Positions 1 through 9,015 of a stretch of 64,000 bases of DNA are shown here, piece after piece. Made by a program: the position numbers and the translations under genes. The DNA lies in assembly GCA_003054665.1 (NCBI GenBank), contig QAYY01000008.1, forward strand, positions 47,665 to 111,664. The letters run 5' to 3'. The notes beneath the pieces are model-generated. The model was not told where the DNA came from, ran no database searches, and was given only the letters and a program-made list of their open reading frames with translations. Every line of letters begins with the position of its first letter. Within the stretch, counting starts at the first letter, position 1. This stretch comes from Opitutaceae bacterium EW11 (GTDB taxonomy: Bacteria > Verrucomicrobiota > Verrucomicrobiia > Opitutales > Opitutaceae).

Positions 1-80
1 ACGGAATGTCGCGGCCAAGCTGCAGCGACCGGAATCCAGAACGCGTCTTTACCGCCGAGACGTCTGCGCCGCTGAGAAAA
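1..80. other. possible tail of an upstream gene, unassigned
   Basis: All three plus frames stay open from the window edge and stop between about position 75 and 120. None of the short translations is recognisable. This may be the last codons of a preceding gene or simply non-coding DNA. Confidence 0.2.
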
Positions 81-213
81 GGCTGAAGGGCTGAAAGGCT
101 GAAGGCTGAACGCCCAGAGGCCACCAAGGCACATGAGCGACGTCGCCCCCAGAGCAAACGGCACCTGCGAGTTGTTTTCAGCCTTTCAGTCTTTCAGCCT
201 TTCAGCCCTTCTT
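81..213. repeat. GGCTGAA-type short repeats in inverted arrangement
   Basis: Positions 81-110 hold four tandem copies of GGCTGAA with 0-1 extra base between them. Positions 175-209 hold four copies of the complementary unit (TTTCAGCC-like). The arms are about 65 bases apart, so the RNA could fold into a long imperfect hairpin ending just before the der start at 221. Seen directly; the function is unknown. It could terminate an upstream transcript or be a dispersed repeat. Confidence 0.6.
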
Positions 214-220
214 CTTCCTC

Positions 221-1675
221 ATGTCCCGTACCGTTGCCATCGTCGGCCGGCCTAATGTCGGCAAAAGTCGCCTGTTTAATCGGCTGGCGCGGAAGCGTAT
301 CTCCATCGTTCACGACCAGCCGGGCGTGACCCGCGATGTCATCTCGACCGATATCGAGGACGGGCGTTATACGCTGCTCGACACCGGTGGCATCGGCCTG
401 ACGGGCAGCGATACTCCGGCCCGCCTGATCGCGGCGTCGGAGGAGCAGGTGTCGTTCGCCATGGATACGGCGGATCTGATTCTCTTCGTCGTCGACGGAC
501 TGAGCGGCGTCACGTCGCTCGACGAACGCATCGCCGCCTCGCTCCGCAAGAGCCGGAAGCAGGTGCTGCTCGTGGTCAACAAGGCCGATTTCAACGACGA
601 AAAAATAGAACTCGCCGACGCCTACAAACTCGGACTTGGAGAACCGCTGCGCATTTCCGCCGAGCATGGTCGCGGCGAGGAGGAACTTCGCCTCGCGATC
701 GTCGAGAAACTGGGCCCGCCTCCGATAGAAGACGGGACCGTGAAGACCGCCTCCGATCCACTGTGCGTCTGCTTCCTGGGCCGGCCCAACGTCGGAAAAT
801 CGTCGCTCAGCAACCGGCTTCTCAAGAGCGATCGCCTGATCGTGAGCGAAGTGCCGGGAACGACGCGCGACGCCGTGGTGCTTCCGTTCGAGTTCAAGGG
901 GCGCGACGGAAAGATGTATCCGTTCAAGCTGATCGACACCGCGGGAATCAAGGCGGCGACAAAGCTCGCCTCGCCCGTGGAGTATTTTTCCCGGCTCCGC
1001 TCGCTCGACGCGATCAAGCAGACCGACGTCGTTTTCCTCGTGCTCGACGCGATGGACGGAGTCACACAGCAGGACAAGGCGATCGCCGGCGAGATCATCA
1101 AGGAGGGCAAGCCGATCGTGATCGTGGTCAACAAGTGGGACCTCGTTCACCAGGCGTTCAAGCAGCCCGAAGGCGTGTCCGGATACGAGAACGAGCGCGA
1201 GTTTCGCGAGAAATTCGAGAAGGCGCTCTTCGATCGGCTTTTCTTCACCCCCGGCGCCCCGGTGGTGTTTGTGTCGGCATTGAGTGGATACGAAGTCGAC
1301 CGCATGCTCAACGCCGCGGTGAAGCTCAACCGCCGGCTCGACACGAAGCTCCCGACCGCCCGGCTCAACCAGGTGCTGATGCATCTCGCCGAGCGCACGC
1401 CGCCTCCGGCGGTCGGCGGACGCCGGTTTCGGATCTATTACGCCACGCAGACCGGCAACCGACCTTTCCGCATTCGCATCTTCTGCAACCGCGAGGAAAA
1501 GCTCACCGAGGCCTACCGGCGTTACCTCGAGGCCGGCCTCGTGAAGGAGTTCGATCTGAACGGCTGCCCGATGTATTTCGACCTGGTCGGCAAGACGCGT
1601 GAAGGACGGGGCGGCGGCGGGCGGTCGCGGGAGGAAGGCTTTTCCGCGCCCGAGTCCGAGATCGCCGAAGACTAG
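221..1675 (+). CDS. der: ribosome-assembly GTPase Der (EngA)
   Basis: 484 aa, essential double GTPase that binds GTP and acts in maturation of the 50S ribosomal subunit in the cytoplasm. Two tandem G domains are visible. The first has the P-loop GRPNVGKS at residues 9-16, DTGG near 54 and NKAD near 122. The second has GRPNVGKS at about 187-194, DTAG near 240 and NKWD near 306. A KH-like C-terminal domain covers roughly 375-455. The protein ends in a glycine/arginine-rich acidic tail. Length is normal for the family (about 440-490). The ATG follows a run of short repeats and has no strong Shine-Dalgarno sequence. The next gene on the strand is fmt, 240 bp away. The double P-loop makes the assignment unambiguous. 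Confidence 0.97.
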   Translation: MSRTVAIVGRPNVGKSRLFNRLARKRISIVHDQPGVTRDVISTDIEDGRYTLLDTGGIGLTGSDTPARLIAASEEQVSFAMDTADLILFVVDGLSGVTSLDERIAASLRKSRKQVLLVVNKADFNDEKIELADAYKLGLGEPLRISAEHGRGEEELRLAIVEKLGPPPIEDGTVKTASDPLCVCFLGRPNVGKSSLSNRLLKSDRLIVSEVPGTTRDAVVLPFEFKGRDGKMYPFKLIDTAGIKAATKLASPVEYFSRLRSLDAIKQTDVVFLVLDAMDGVTQQDKAIAGEIIKEGKPIVIVVNKWDLVHQAFKQPEGVSGYENEREFREKFEKALFDRLFFTPGAPVVFVSALSGYEVDRMLNAAVKLNRRLDTKLPTARLNQVLMHLAERTPPPAVGGRRFRIYYATQTGNRPFRIRIFCNREEKLTEAYRRYLEAGLVKEFDLNGCPMYFDLVGKTREGRGGGGRSREEGFSAPESEIAED

Positions 1676-1917
1676 GAGATCAGACGCACGCCTTTGCGAC
1701 TAGAGGCGTGAGAAGCGAGTGCGCGGCTCCGTGCGCGCCTGGGCTTCGTAATCGGATCCCGCGGACAGAGGCGGGCCACAAGCAAGGCGTCGCGTCACCT
1801 GACGAACCCGGCACTCGAGCGCGCCGGCGCTGGTGAAGCAGGAGCTGCGTCGCCTTCGTCGGCCTTGCCGCCGCTTCTCCATTCGCGTTTCGTGCTTCCT
1901 CCTTCGGTTCTCCACCC

Positions 1918-2913
1918 ATGCCTCTGCGCGTCGTTTTTCTCGGCTCCGATATCATCGCCCTGCCTTTGCTCGACTGGCTGGCTGGGGAGGGCCGCGCGCT
2001 GGCGACGTTGGTCGGCGTCTTTACGCAACCCGACCGTGCGACCGGCCGCGGTCAGCAGATCGTGCCGAACGGAATCAAGACGTGGGCCGTTGCCCGGGGG
2101 CTGCCGGTTTTCCAGCCCGAGAAGCTGACGGACGAATCTCGCGAGCAACTGGCCGCGCTTCGGCCGGACCTCGCGCTCGTCATGGCCTACGGGCACCTTC
2201 TCCGAGATCCGTTCATCGAGACGCCGCGGTTCGGCACCCTGAACTTCCACGCCTCGCTTCTCCCGAACTATCGCGGCGCCTCCCCGATCCAGACCGCGGT
2301 GGCGGCGGGGGACGCCGAGACGGGCGTCTCCCTGATGCGGATCGTGCGGAAGCTCGATGCGGGGCCGGTGGCCGACGTGGAGCGCGTTTCCATCGGCTCG
2401 CGGGACACCGCCCTCGACGTCGAAGCGAAGCTCGCCGCCTCCTGCGTGCCGCTCTTGCGTCGGGCGTTGCCGAAGCTGGTGGAAGGATCCCTGGAATTCG
2501 TTCCCCAGGACGACTCGAAGGCGACGTTTTGCCGGAAGTTGGAGAAGGAGGACGGCACGCTCGATTTTCGTGTATCCGCACAGGCACTCTCGGCGCGCAT
2601 CCGCGGGCTTTTCCCGTGGCCGGCGTGTGCGTTCTCCTGGTCTGGACAGACGATCAAAGTGGGGCTGGCGGACGCCGTGGAGACGCCGGTGCGGTCCGGA
2701 AATCCAGGCGCGGTGCTCGGTGTGGACAACGAAGGCCTGCTGGTCGCAACGGGCTCGGGCACGCTACGCCTGCTCAAACTGCAGCGGCCCGGAGGCCGCA
2801 TGCTTCCGGCGTTGGAGTTCCTGCGCGGTTTTCCGGTTTCGCCGGGGACCGTGCTGCCCTCGCAGCCGATGCCCCCGCTCGTTTTCTTAGCGCCGTTTCG
2901 GAAAAACTCCTAA
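1918..2913 (+). CDS. fmt: methionyl-tRNA formyltransferase
   Basis: 331 aa cytoplasmic enzyme that transfers a formyl group from 10-formyl-tetrahydrofolate to initiator Met-tRNA. The N-terminal Rossmann-like formyltransferase domain begins with VVFLGSD. The folate/catalytic signature is clear at about residues 109-120 (N-F-H-A-S-L-L-P-x-Y-R-G), with Asn109 and His111 in the expected catalytic places. The C-terminal beta-barrel tRNA-binding domain covers roughly 215-325. Length is slightly above the usual 310-320. It lies 242 bp after der with nothing recognisable between. Start chosen at the ATG immediately before the conserved LRVVFLG strand. Confidence 0.96.
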   Translation: MPLRVVFLGSDIIALPLLDWLAGEGRALATLVGVFTQPDRATGRGQQIVPNGIKTWAVARGLPVFQPEKLTDESREQLAALRPDLALVMAYGHLLRDPFIETPRFGTLNFHASLLPNYRGASPIQTAVAAGDAETGVSLMRIVRKLDAGPVADVERVSIGSRDTALDVEAKLAASCVPLLRRALPKLVEGSLEFVPQDDSKATFCRKLEKEDGTLDFRVSAQALSARIRGLFPWPACAFSWSGQTIKVGLADAVETPVRSGNPGAVLGVDNEGLLVATGSGTLRLLKLQRPGGRMLPALEFLRGFPVSPGTVLPSQPMPPLVFLAPFRKNS

Positions 2914-2969
2914 AGCCGAAGCTACGGCTTCAGTTGACCGGTGGCGTGTTCGGCAGCTAAAGCCTGAGG

Positions 2970-3758
2970 ATGCTCGGGCTGCGAAAGGCTCCTTCCGCGC
3001 TGGTGTGGCTCCTCGTCGGAGCGTGCGGTGCGACGGCGTCCCTGCAAGCGCAGTTCACCGAGGTACCCACGACCGTTCCTATCGGGACTTGGCAAATCGA
3101 GGCGGACATCGGCTCGGTGTCGTGGGACACCCGTACTCTGCAGCGGGATGGCGTGAGCGAACGCGTTTGGAGCGTCGCTTCGACGCTGCTGAGTACGGGC
3201 GTTGGATCGCGGGTGGACGTGCAGGTCGGCTACGAACCGTATTTGCGTTACTCCTACACAGGACCGTCGGGAAAGGAGGTTTACCAGGGAAGGGGAGACA
3301 CGTACTTGCGCGGAAAGTGGAACTTCGTTGGCGACGAGACGCAGAATCTCGCGCTGGCCGTTTTGCCGTATCTGAAGCTTCCGACGAACCGAAACGGCTT
3401 TGGCAACGGCCGGGTCCAGGGCGGACTGATTGTGCCCTTCGGCATGCCGGTGGGGGAGAGGACGTCGGTTTCCGCGATGTGCTCTGTCGACTGGGTGGAC
3501 GACGGCACCGGTCACTCCGACATCCTTGCCTGTGCGAGCGGTGTGTTCTCGTGTTCGGTCGGCCAATGCTGGGGTGTCTATGGCGAGGCCGGGGCGGTCG
3601 TGAATACGGCTCACACAGGCTCGTGGTCCGGCGTCGTGGGCATCGGCGTGACCTGGGCTCAGTCGGAGAAACTCTCCTGGGATCTTGCCGGCTACACGGC
3701 GCTGACGCGCGCGGCTCCGGATTGCATGGCCGCACTCCGCATCGTGTGGATCTGGTGA
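2970..3758 (+). CDS. small outer-membrane beta-barrel protein (phenol-pathway transporter-like family)
   Basis: 262 aa. An N-terminal signal peptide (about residues 1-27, ending S-L-Q-A-Q) is followed by repeated amphipathic strands and a C-terminal aromatic residue (ends I-V-W-I-W), as in outer-membrane barrels. Motifs such as G-R-G-D-T-Y-L-R-G-K-W-N resemble the 'putative MetA-pathway of phenol degradation' barrel family (PF13557). That family name reflects one example and does not imply phenol metabolism here. It starts 56 bp after fmt. The substrate cannot be read from the sequence. Confidence 0.7.
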   Translation: MLGLRKAPSALVWLLVGACGATASLQAQFTEVPTTVPIGTWQIEADIGSVSWDTRTLQRDGVSERVWSVASTLLSTGVGSRVDVQVGYEPYLRYSYTGPSGKEVYQGRGDTYLRGKWNFVGDETQNLALAVLPYLKLPTNRNGFGNGRVQGGLIVPFGMPVGERTSVSAMCSVDWVDDGTGHSDILACASGVFSCSVGQCWGVYGEAGAVVNTAHTGSWSGVVGIGVTWAQSEKLSWDLAGYTALTRAAPDCMAALRIVWIW

Positions 3759-3896
3759 GCGGCCTTTGACGCCGCGTGGCGATCCACACGCGCTTCCCCG
3801 CAGCGTCCCGGGACTCGTATCTCCTGCAACGTTCCCATCCCCGACTCGGGAGCGGGGCCGATGGTGGACCGGCTTCGTTGGGATAAAGTGCGACCC

Positions 3897-4106
3897 ATGG
3901 AAACCACCACCGTCGATATCGAAGGTCTCGGCGCGACGAGCGCCACCGCACACATCGAAAAAGCTCTGGAGGCCGTGCCGCGCGTCGCCTCGGTGAGGAT
4001 GGACACGGGCAGCGGCAAGGCGCTGATCGAACACGACGGTGCCGACAAGCAGGCGCTGCTCAGAGCGCTGCGTTCCGTCGGCTACGACCAGGCGCACATC
4101 GAATGA
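3897..4106 (+). CDS. small HMA-fold-like protein lacking the metal-binding CxxC
   Basis: 69 aa when started at the ATG at 3897; an in-frame ATG at 3861 would add 12 residues that look non-native. The pattern T-V-D-I-E-G-L-G-A-T-S-A, then a helix, V-x-S-V-R, and a final A-L-R-S-V-G-Y matches the beta-alpha-beta-beta-alpha-beta layout of heavy-metal-associated (HMA) domains. Where the family normally has M-x-C-x-x-C there is G-A-T-S-A-T, so neither metal-binding cysteine is present. It probably cannot carry copper or similar ions in the usual way. Its stop lies 27 bp before the next gene, suggesting co-transcription. Confidence 0.65.
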   Translation: METTTVDIEGLGATSATAHIEKALEAVPRVASVRMDTGSGKALIEHDGADKQALLRALRSVGYDQAHIE

Positions 4107-4133
4107 ACGTCAAAACCGGAGGAGCTAGTTGCC

Positions 4134-4487
4134 ATGCCACGACGAGCCAGTCCGAAACGCGAACGTGAGTACAAGGAGCTGACCGGCCGCTTCAAGAAAG
4201 AGCACCGGTATCCAGGACGCGAAGACGAGGTTGCGGCCCGGATCGTCAACAAACGGCGGCAAGATTACGGGGAGACGGAGCCCGGGAAGGCAAAGGATCG
4301 CGCCGGCAAGTCGCCCGATCGCGGACTGCCGATCAACGACTACCAACATCTCACCGCCCCGCAGGTCGGCCGCGCTCTGCCGAAACTCTCCAAGGAACAG
4401 CTGCACCGGGTGAAAAGCTACGAGCAGGGCCACAAAGGCCGGAAGACCGTGCTCGAAAAGATCGATCGTCAGCTGCAGACCGCCTGA
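4134..4487 (+). CDS. small basic protein, 'plasmid stabilization protein'-like
   Basis: 117 aa, highly charged and rich in Lys, Arg and Glu. A strong Shine-Dalgarno (GGAGGAG, near 4119) fixes the start. The first 45 residues (KREREYKEL..., AARIVNKRR) resemble short proteins often labelled plasmid stabilization protein, found widely in soil bacteria. The second half (P-I-N-D-Y-x-x-L-T, L-S-K-E-Q-L, V-K-x-Y-E, K-T-V-L-E-K-I) resembles a small domain of unknown function in stress-related proteins. No enzymatic motif is visible. The neighbours (HMA-like and BON genes) suggest a stress role; this is inference, and the plasmid label is historical. Confidence 0.7.
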   Translation: MPRRASPKREREYKELTGRFKKEHRYPGREDEVAARIVNKRRQDYGETEPGKAKDRAGKSPDRGLPINDYQHLTAPQVGRALPKLSKEQLHRVKSYEQGHKGRKTVLEKIDRQLQTA

Positions 4488-4595
4488 CGACGCGGCGCGC
4501 GGGCAGATGTCGGCCGCGCCGCTCTTGGCGATGGCAGAAGCGGGAGTCCGTTAGGGAACGAACTCCGCCGCCACTCCCGGGCGCTGCGGTCTTCG

Positions 4596-5645
4596 CTATT
4601 TACCGGAGGGGCCGCCGGCGCCGACCCGCAGTTGGTTCCGTACGCTGCGGACGCCCCTTGTGTGCCGAGCGAGGTCGCCCGCCGCTTCTTTGGCCCGGGC
4701 GTCTCCCACCGAGCCGTCCAACGTTACGACGCCGTTGGCCACCTGAACGTCAGGACGGGCGGCGCGCACGCGAGGGTCGTAGCGGTACCGATCCAGGACT
4801 GCCTGCCTGATTTGCGCGTCGGTCAGAGCCGTGCCCTCGGGACCGGTCTGGGATGGATGGGTCCCGGAAACGACGCGAAGGCCGCTGCCGTCGACGTCGC
4901 GCACGCCTTCGACCCAGCCATCGGCAACGGCGAGTGTACGCTCGAGGGCGTCGCCCACCTGCCCGACGAGGTGCACGACTCCGCCGCCCACGTTCACGAT
5001 CAGCCGATCGCTTACCTGTGCGTCCGTCGCTAACCGCCGGCGGACCTCTTGCGCGATGTCGTTGTCGGGCCGTTCGGTGAACGAGATCCGCACGTCGTTT
5101 CTCACGTTGCGCACCCCGGGCACGCCCTCCGCCACCCAGCGCGCCACGTCCTTCTGCTCCCACGTTTCCGCTATGCCGGTCAGCGAAACGACCGCGTCTT
5201 TGACCTCGGCCGAGATCGTCATCGCAGCCGTGGCGGGATCGCTTTTCAACGCGGCCTGTACGTCGTGCAGGATATCGGCGTCGGGGCGTTTCGCGGGGAC
5301 GACGGCGATTTGATTCACGACAGCTTGGACGCCCGGCGCACTGCTCACGAGTTCGACGGCACGATTGGCGAGCGGCGGACTTTTCACGCTGCCTTTGAGC
5401 GTGACGACGTTGTTGAGCACCGAGACGACGATTCGGTGGCCGTGGAGATCGGGATCGTTTTCGAGTCGTTGAACGACTTCGTCGGCTGTCTTTCGGTCGT
5501 TGCCCTGGAGATTCGGATCGGTGGGATGCGCGACCATCGGAGGCAAACCTCCTGGCGATCCGTCGCTTTGCGCTCTCGCGGCGAGCGGGCCGAGGGCCAG
5601 GAGGCCAATGACTGTACGAAGGTGAGGAGAGGGATGGAGTTTCAT
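4596..5645 (-). CDS. exported protein with four BON domains
   Basis: 349 aa from the ATG at 5645, which begins a credible signal peptide (M-K-L-H-P..., hydrophobic core, A-R-A-Q). An upstream in-frame start would add 29 unlikely residues. Four successive BON modules can be delimited, roughly residues 50-115, 120-185, 190-255 and 270-340. Each shows a helix, then V-V-x-L-x-G-x-V, then a helix and a V-x-x-V-x-N/D ending. BON domains bind membranes or phospholipids in OsmY-type periplasmic proteins; four copies is more than the OsmY pair. It is convergent with 4134-4487 and divergent from the ThDP enzyme. Likely an osmotic or envelope-stress protein. Confidence 0.85.
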   Translation of the reverse strand: MKLHPSPHLRTVIGLLALGPLAARAQSDGSPGGLPPMVAHPTDPNLQGNDRKTADEVVQRLENDPDLHGHRIVVSVLNNVVTLKGSVKSPPLANRAVELVSSAPGVQAVVNQIAVVPAKRPDADILHDVQAALKSDPATAAMTISAEVKDAVVSLTGIAETWEQKDVARWVAEGVPGVRNVRNDVRISFTERPDNDIAQEVRRRLATDAQVSDRLIVNVGGGVVHLVGQVGDALERTLAVADGWVEGVRDVDGSGLRVVSGTHPSQTGPEGTALTDAQIRQAVLDRYRYDPRVRAARPDVQVANGVVTLDGSVGDARAKEAAGDLARHTRGVRSVRNQLRVGAGGPSGK

Positions 5646-6045
5646 GGGCGTCCTTGTTGGCGCAGCGTAACCGTGCGGTTCGGCCAACCATTCCCCGGGA
5701 GTCGCGTGCCCGCCATCGGGAGCGCTCCCCAATTCGTGCTCATGAGATCGGAGGAAGGCGGGCAGAAGCCAGACGGCGGAGGTAGGCGGTGGAGCTCGGA
5801 CACCGGACGTCGGAAGGGGGCAGCCGCCGATGTCCGCCGGCTAGCGGCCGGCGCTCCTCCACCTCCGGTCCGCGGCTCACCGCATCGGATTCTCCGATAC
5901 GGTCCCAGCCGCGGCTCGCCATCGAAGCATGGGGCGCAATGCCAGGCTCCAGCGAAGGCGGGCGCAGTCTTTCGCAGTGCGATGAAGACCGGGCTGCGGC
6001 CCGGTTCCGCCGAGTCCCTGGAAAACCGAAAAACCGCCACCCGCC
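5646..6045. other. 400-bp divergent intergenic region
   Basis: This lies between the minus-strand BON gene and the plus-strand ThDP enzyme, so it should hold both promoters. No gene, clear sigma-70 promoter or strong palindrome was recognised. The bases just before 6046 (ACCGCCACCCGCC) contain no Shine-Dalgarno. Confidence 0.4.
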
Positions 6046-7803
6046 ATGTCCACCACCGCCGCCGATATCCTCGTTCAAGCACTGATTCACTGGGAAGTTG
6101 AAGTCGTTTTCGGCCTGCCGGGCGACGGCATCAACGGCATCATGGAAGCCCTGCGAAAAGCCAAAGACCGCATCCGCTTTGTCCAGGTGCGCCATGAGGA
6201 GAGTGCGGCGTTCATGGCCTGCGCCTACGCCAAATACACCGGCAAGCTCGGCGTGTGTCTGGCGACCTCGGGACCTGGCGGCATTCATCTGCTCAACGGC
6301 CTCTACGACGCCAAGCTCGACGGCCAGCCGGTCCTCGCGATCACCGGGCACCACTTCCACGACCTGATCGACACGCACTCGCAGCAAGACGTGGATCTGG
6401 ACCGAGTGTACATGGACGTCGCGGTGTACAACACGCGGATCATGGGCCCGGCGCACGTGGCGAACGTCACGAATCTGGCGTGCCGGACGGCGCTGGCGCG
6501 CCGAGGCGTTGCCCATCTGAACTTCCCCACGGACACCCAGTCGATGCCGGCGTCGGCCGACGAACGATCGATGCACAACGTCAAAGGCCATGCGAATTCC
6601 GCCGCCTACGCCGAGCAGGCGGGGCTCCCGGCCGCCGCCGATCTTCGCCGTGCGGCCGAGGTGCTGAATGCAGGGAATCGGGTGGCCATCCTGGCTGGTC
6701 AAGGGGCTCTCCACGCCACGGACTCGTTGATCGACGCCGCCGAGACGCTCGGAGCCCCCATCGTCAAAGCGCTGCTCGGCAAGGCCTGCGTGCCCGACGA
6801 TTCGCCGTACACGACAGGCGGTATCGGTTTGCTGGGTACCGCGGCTTCGCAGGACGCCATCGAAAACTGCGATACCCTTTTCCTGATTGGAACGTCGTTC
6901 CCCTACATCGAGTTCTATCCGAAGCCGGGAAAGGCCCGTGCCGTGCAGATCGATCTGGATCCCGCCCGAATCGGACTGCGGTACCCGGTCGAAGTGGGAC
7001 TGGCCGGCGACGCACGCAACACCCTGAAAGTGCTCCTGCCTCTCCTGAAGCGAAAGCAGGACCGCAGCTTCCTCGAATCGGCGCAGAAAGCCATGAAGGA
7101 CTGGCGCGAGCTGATGGACGAGCGCGCCAGCCGTGAAGACAAGCCGATGAAACCCCAGGTGGTTGCGTGGGAGATCGGAAAGCGACTGCGCGACGATGCG
7201 ATCGTGAGCAGCGACAGCGGCACGATCTCGACCTGGTTCGCCCGCCATATCCCGGTGAAGCGGGGGCAGATGCACTCGCTCTCCGGAACGCTGGCGACGA
7301 TGGCGAACGGCCTACCCTACACCATCGCGGCGCAGATAGCGTATCCGCAACGTCAATGCGTCGCGTTCGTGGGCGACGGCGGCCTCACGATGCTGATGGG
7401 CGAGTTGGCGACCGCTGTGAGATACCGGCTTCCGATCAAGATCTTCGTCGTGAAGAACAACACGCTCGGGCAGATCAAGTGGGAGCAGATGGTCTTCCTC
7501 GGAAATCCCGAGTTCGAATGCGCCCTGCAGCCCATCGATTTTGCCGCGGTGGCGGAGGCCTGCGGCGCAAAAGGGCTCCGTATCGAAGATCCGAAAGACT
7601 GCGGCCGGATCGTGGAGGAGGCGTTGAGCACGGACGGCCCCGTGGTCGTCGAAGCGGTCGTCGATCCCAACGAGCCGCCGATGCCGCCGAAGATCAAGGC
7701 CAAGCAGGCGCTGCACTTCGCCGAATCGATGGCGAAGGGCACGCCCGACCGGATGAAAATCGCCACGACCATCGCCGAGGACCGTGTCCGAGAGTTGGTG
7801 TGA
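6046..7803 (+). CDS. thiamine-diphosphate-dependent enzyme, pyruvate oxidase/dehydrogenase (quinone)-like
   Basis: 585 aa with the three-domain layout of the acetolactate synthase/pyruvate oxidase superfamily. The N-terminal pyrimidine-binding domain carries the activating Glu in V-R-H-E-E-S-A-A-F (near residue 50). The middle domain covers about 195-330. The C-terminal pyrophosphate-binding domain has G-D-G-G-L at about 445 and a closing K-N-N near 470. Length is close to PoxB (572 aa). PoxB-type enzymes decarboxylate pyruvate to acetate and pass electrons via FAD to quinone; related proteins have other 2-oxo-acid substrates, so the substrate is uncertain. The stop overlaps a GTG codon of the next gene by four bases, implying translational coupling. 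Confidence 0.85.
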   Translation: MSTTAADILVQALIHWEVEVVFGLPGDGINGIMEALRKAKDRIRFVQVRHEESAAFMACAYAKYTGKLGVCLATSGPGGIHLLNGLYDAKLDGQPVLAITGHHFHDLIDTHSQQDVDLDRVYMDVAVYNTRIMGPAHVANVTNLACRTALARRGVAHLNFPTDTQSMPASADERSMHNVKGHANSAAYAEQAGLPAAADLRRAAEVLNAGNRVAILAGQGALHATDSLIDAAETLGAPIVKALLGKACVPDDSPYTTGGIGLLGTAASQDAIENCDTLFLIGTSFPYIEFYPKPGKARAVQIDLDPARIGLRYPVEVGLAGDARNTLKVLLPLLKRKQDRSFLESAQKAMKDWRELMDERASREDKPMKPQVVAWEIGKRLRDDAIVSSDSGTISTWFARHIPVKRGQMHSLSGTLATMANGLPYTIAAQIAYPQRQCVAFVGDGGLTMLMGELATAVRYRLPIKIFVVKNNTLGQIKWEQMVFLGNPEFECALQPIDFAAVAEACGAKGLRIEDPKDCGRIVEEALSTDGPVVVEAVVDPNEPPMPPKIKAKQALHFAESMAKGTPDRMKIATTIAEDRVRELV

Positions 7804-8972
7804 ACGACCTGTGCGGACGGCGCGTCGAGCACAGCCGCGCTGGATCCCTGAGCAGCCTCTTCTTGAAAACACGACGAGCATCGGAACCTCGGATTGAGAA
7901 CGTGAAGGTCGGGGCATTTCGTATCCCGACCGAAACGCCGGAGTCGGACGGCACGCTGCAGTGGTCGAGCACGACGCTCGTCGTCGTGGAGTTGGCGGCG
8001 GCGGATCTGCGCGGGATTGGTTTCACCTACGCCGAGGCGGCGGTTGGCACGTTGATTCGCGACGCGCTTGCGCCGGTGGCGATCGGCCGCAGCGCGTGGG
8101 ACATCGCGGCGCTCGGCGAGGCGATGGCCGCGCGACTGCGAAACGGCGGGCGTGAGGGCGCGTCGGCGATGGCAGTTTCCGCGATGGACGTCGCCCTTTG
8201 GGATCTGAAGGCGAAGTCGCTCGATCTTCCGCTGGCGCGGCTCTTCGGCCAAGTGCGAGACGCTTTGCCGGCGTACGGCAGCGGAGGTTTCACCTCGTAT
8301 TCGGACGAACAGCTGGAACGGCAGTTCTCGGAGTGGACGAGCTTGGGCTTCACCCGGTTCAAAATGAAGTTCGGCCGAGAACCCGGGCGCGATCCTCAGC
8401 GGTTTGCTGCGGCGCGCAGGGCCGTCGGAGCGGGCGCCGAACTGTTTGCCGATGCAAACAGCGCCTTCGGCCGCCGCGAGGCGCTGCAATGGGCGGAGAG
8501 GCTCGCGGCAAACTGGGGCGTGACGTGGTTCGAGCAACCGCTGGTGCCGTACGACTTGGACGGCCTGCTCTTCCTGCGAGACCGCAGCCCGGCCTCGCTT
8601 GAGATCGCCGACGGGGAATACGGATACACAGGCGACTATTTCAGGCGGCTTCTCGAGGCGGGGGCGGTGGACGTCGTCATGGCGGACGCGACGCGCTGCG
8701 GTGGATTCACCGGTTTTCTGAAGGCTGCCGCGCTGTGCGAAGTCTGGGCGATGCCGTTGTCGTCGCACTGTGCGCCCGCGCTACATCTGGCCGTGGGTTG
8801 CGCGGCGAAGCCGATGCGCCATGCCGAGTATTTTTTCGACCACGCGCGGATCGAACGGCTGTTGTTCGACGGCTGTGCGATCCCGGAAGGCGGAGTGTTG
8901 CGGCCGGACCTGTCCCGTCCCGGGCTCGGCCTGGAATTCAAGTGGGCGGACGCGGAGCGTTACCAGGCCTGA
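7800..8972 (+). CDS. enolase-superfamily enzyme, mandelate racemase/sugar-acid dehydratase type
   Basis: About 390 aa if started at the GTG at 7800. A later start near 7863 or 7900 would fit the family N-terminus better, because homology begins at R-I-E-N-V-K-V-G-A-F. Superfamily residues are visible: a K-M-K catalytic pair, metal ligands in A-D-A-N-S and W-F-E-Q-P, an acidic residue in A-D-G-E-Y-G, and the Asp/His dyad of the mandelate-racemase group in M-A-D-A-T-R-C-G-G and S-S-H-C-A-P. It should abstract the alpha-proton of a carboxylate, leading to racemisation or dehydration of a sugar acid. The substrate is unknown. It sits between a ThDP enzyme and an FAD/Fe-S dehydrogenase, which suggests a short acid-oxidation pathway. 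Confidence 0.82.
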   Translation: MNDLCGRRVEHSRAGSLSSLFLKTRRASEPRIENVKVGAFRIPTETPESDGTLQWSSTTLVVVELAAADLRGIGFTYAEAAVGTLIRDALAPVAIGRSAWDIAALGEAMAARLRNGGREGASAMAVSAMDVALWDLKAKSLDLPLARLFGQVRDALPAYGSGGFTSYSDEQLERQFSEWTSLGFTRFKMKFGREPGRDPQRFAAARRAVGAGAELFADANSAFGRREALQWAERLAANWGVTWFEQPLVPYDLDGLLFLRDRSPASLEIADGEYGYTGDYFRRLLEAGAVDVVMADATRCGGFTGFLKAAALCEVWAMPLSSHCAPALHLAVGCAAKPMRHAEYFFDHARIERLLFDGCAIPEGGVLRPDLSRPGLGLEFKWADAERYQA

Positions 8973-9015
8973 CGTTTTGCGGAAAAGAGGGCGGCCGGAA
9001 GAGGAGAAAACGACG

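Noticed and set aside
1687-1710. Hairpin CACGCCT/AGGCGTG just after der
   Set aside because: Seven-bp stem with a ten-base loop and no T-run, so not a convincing terminator.
2913-2930. Hairpin AAGCCG/CGGCTT at the fmt stop
   Set aside because: Short stem and no T-run; likely chance.
4134-4487. Plasmid or toxin-antitoxin function for the small basic gene
   Set aside because: The family label is historical; no toxin partner, origin or partition gene lies nearby.
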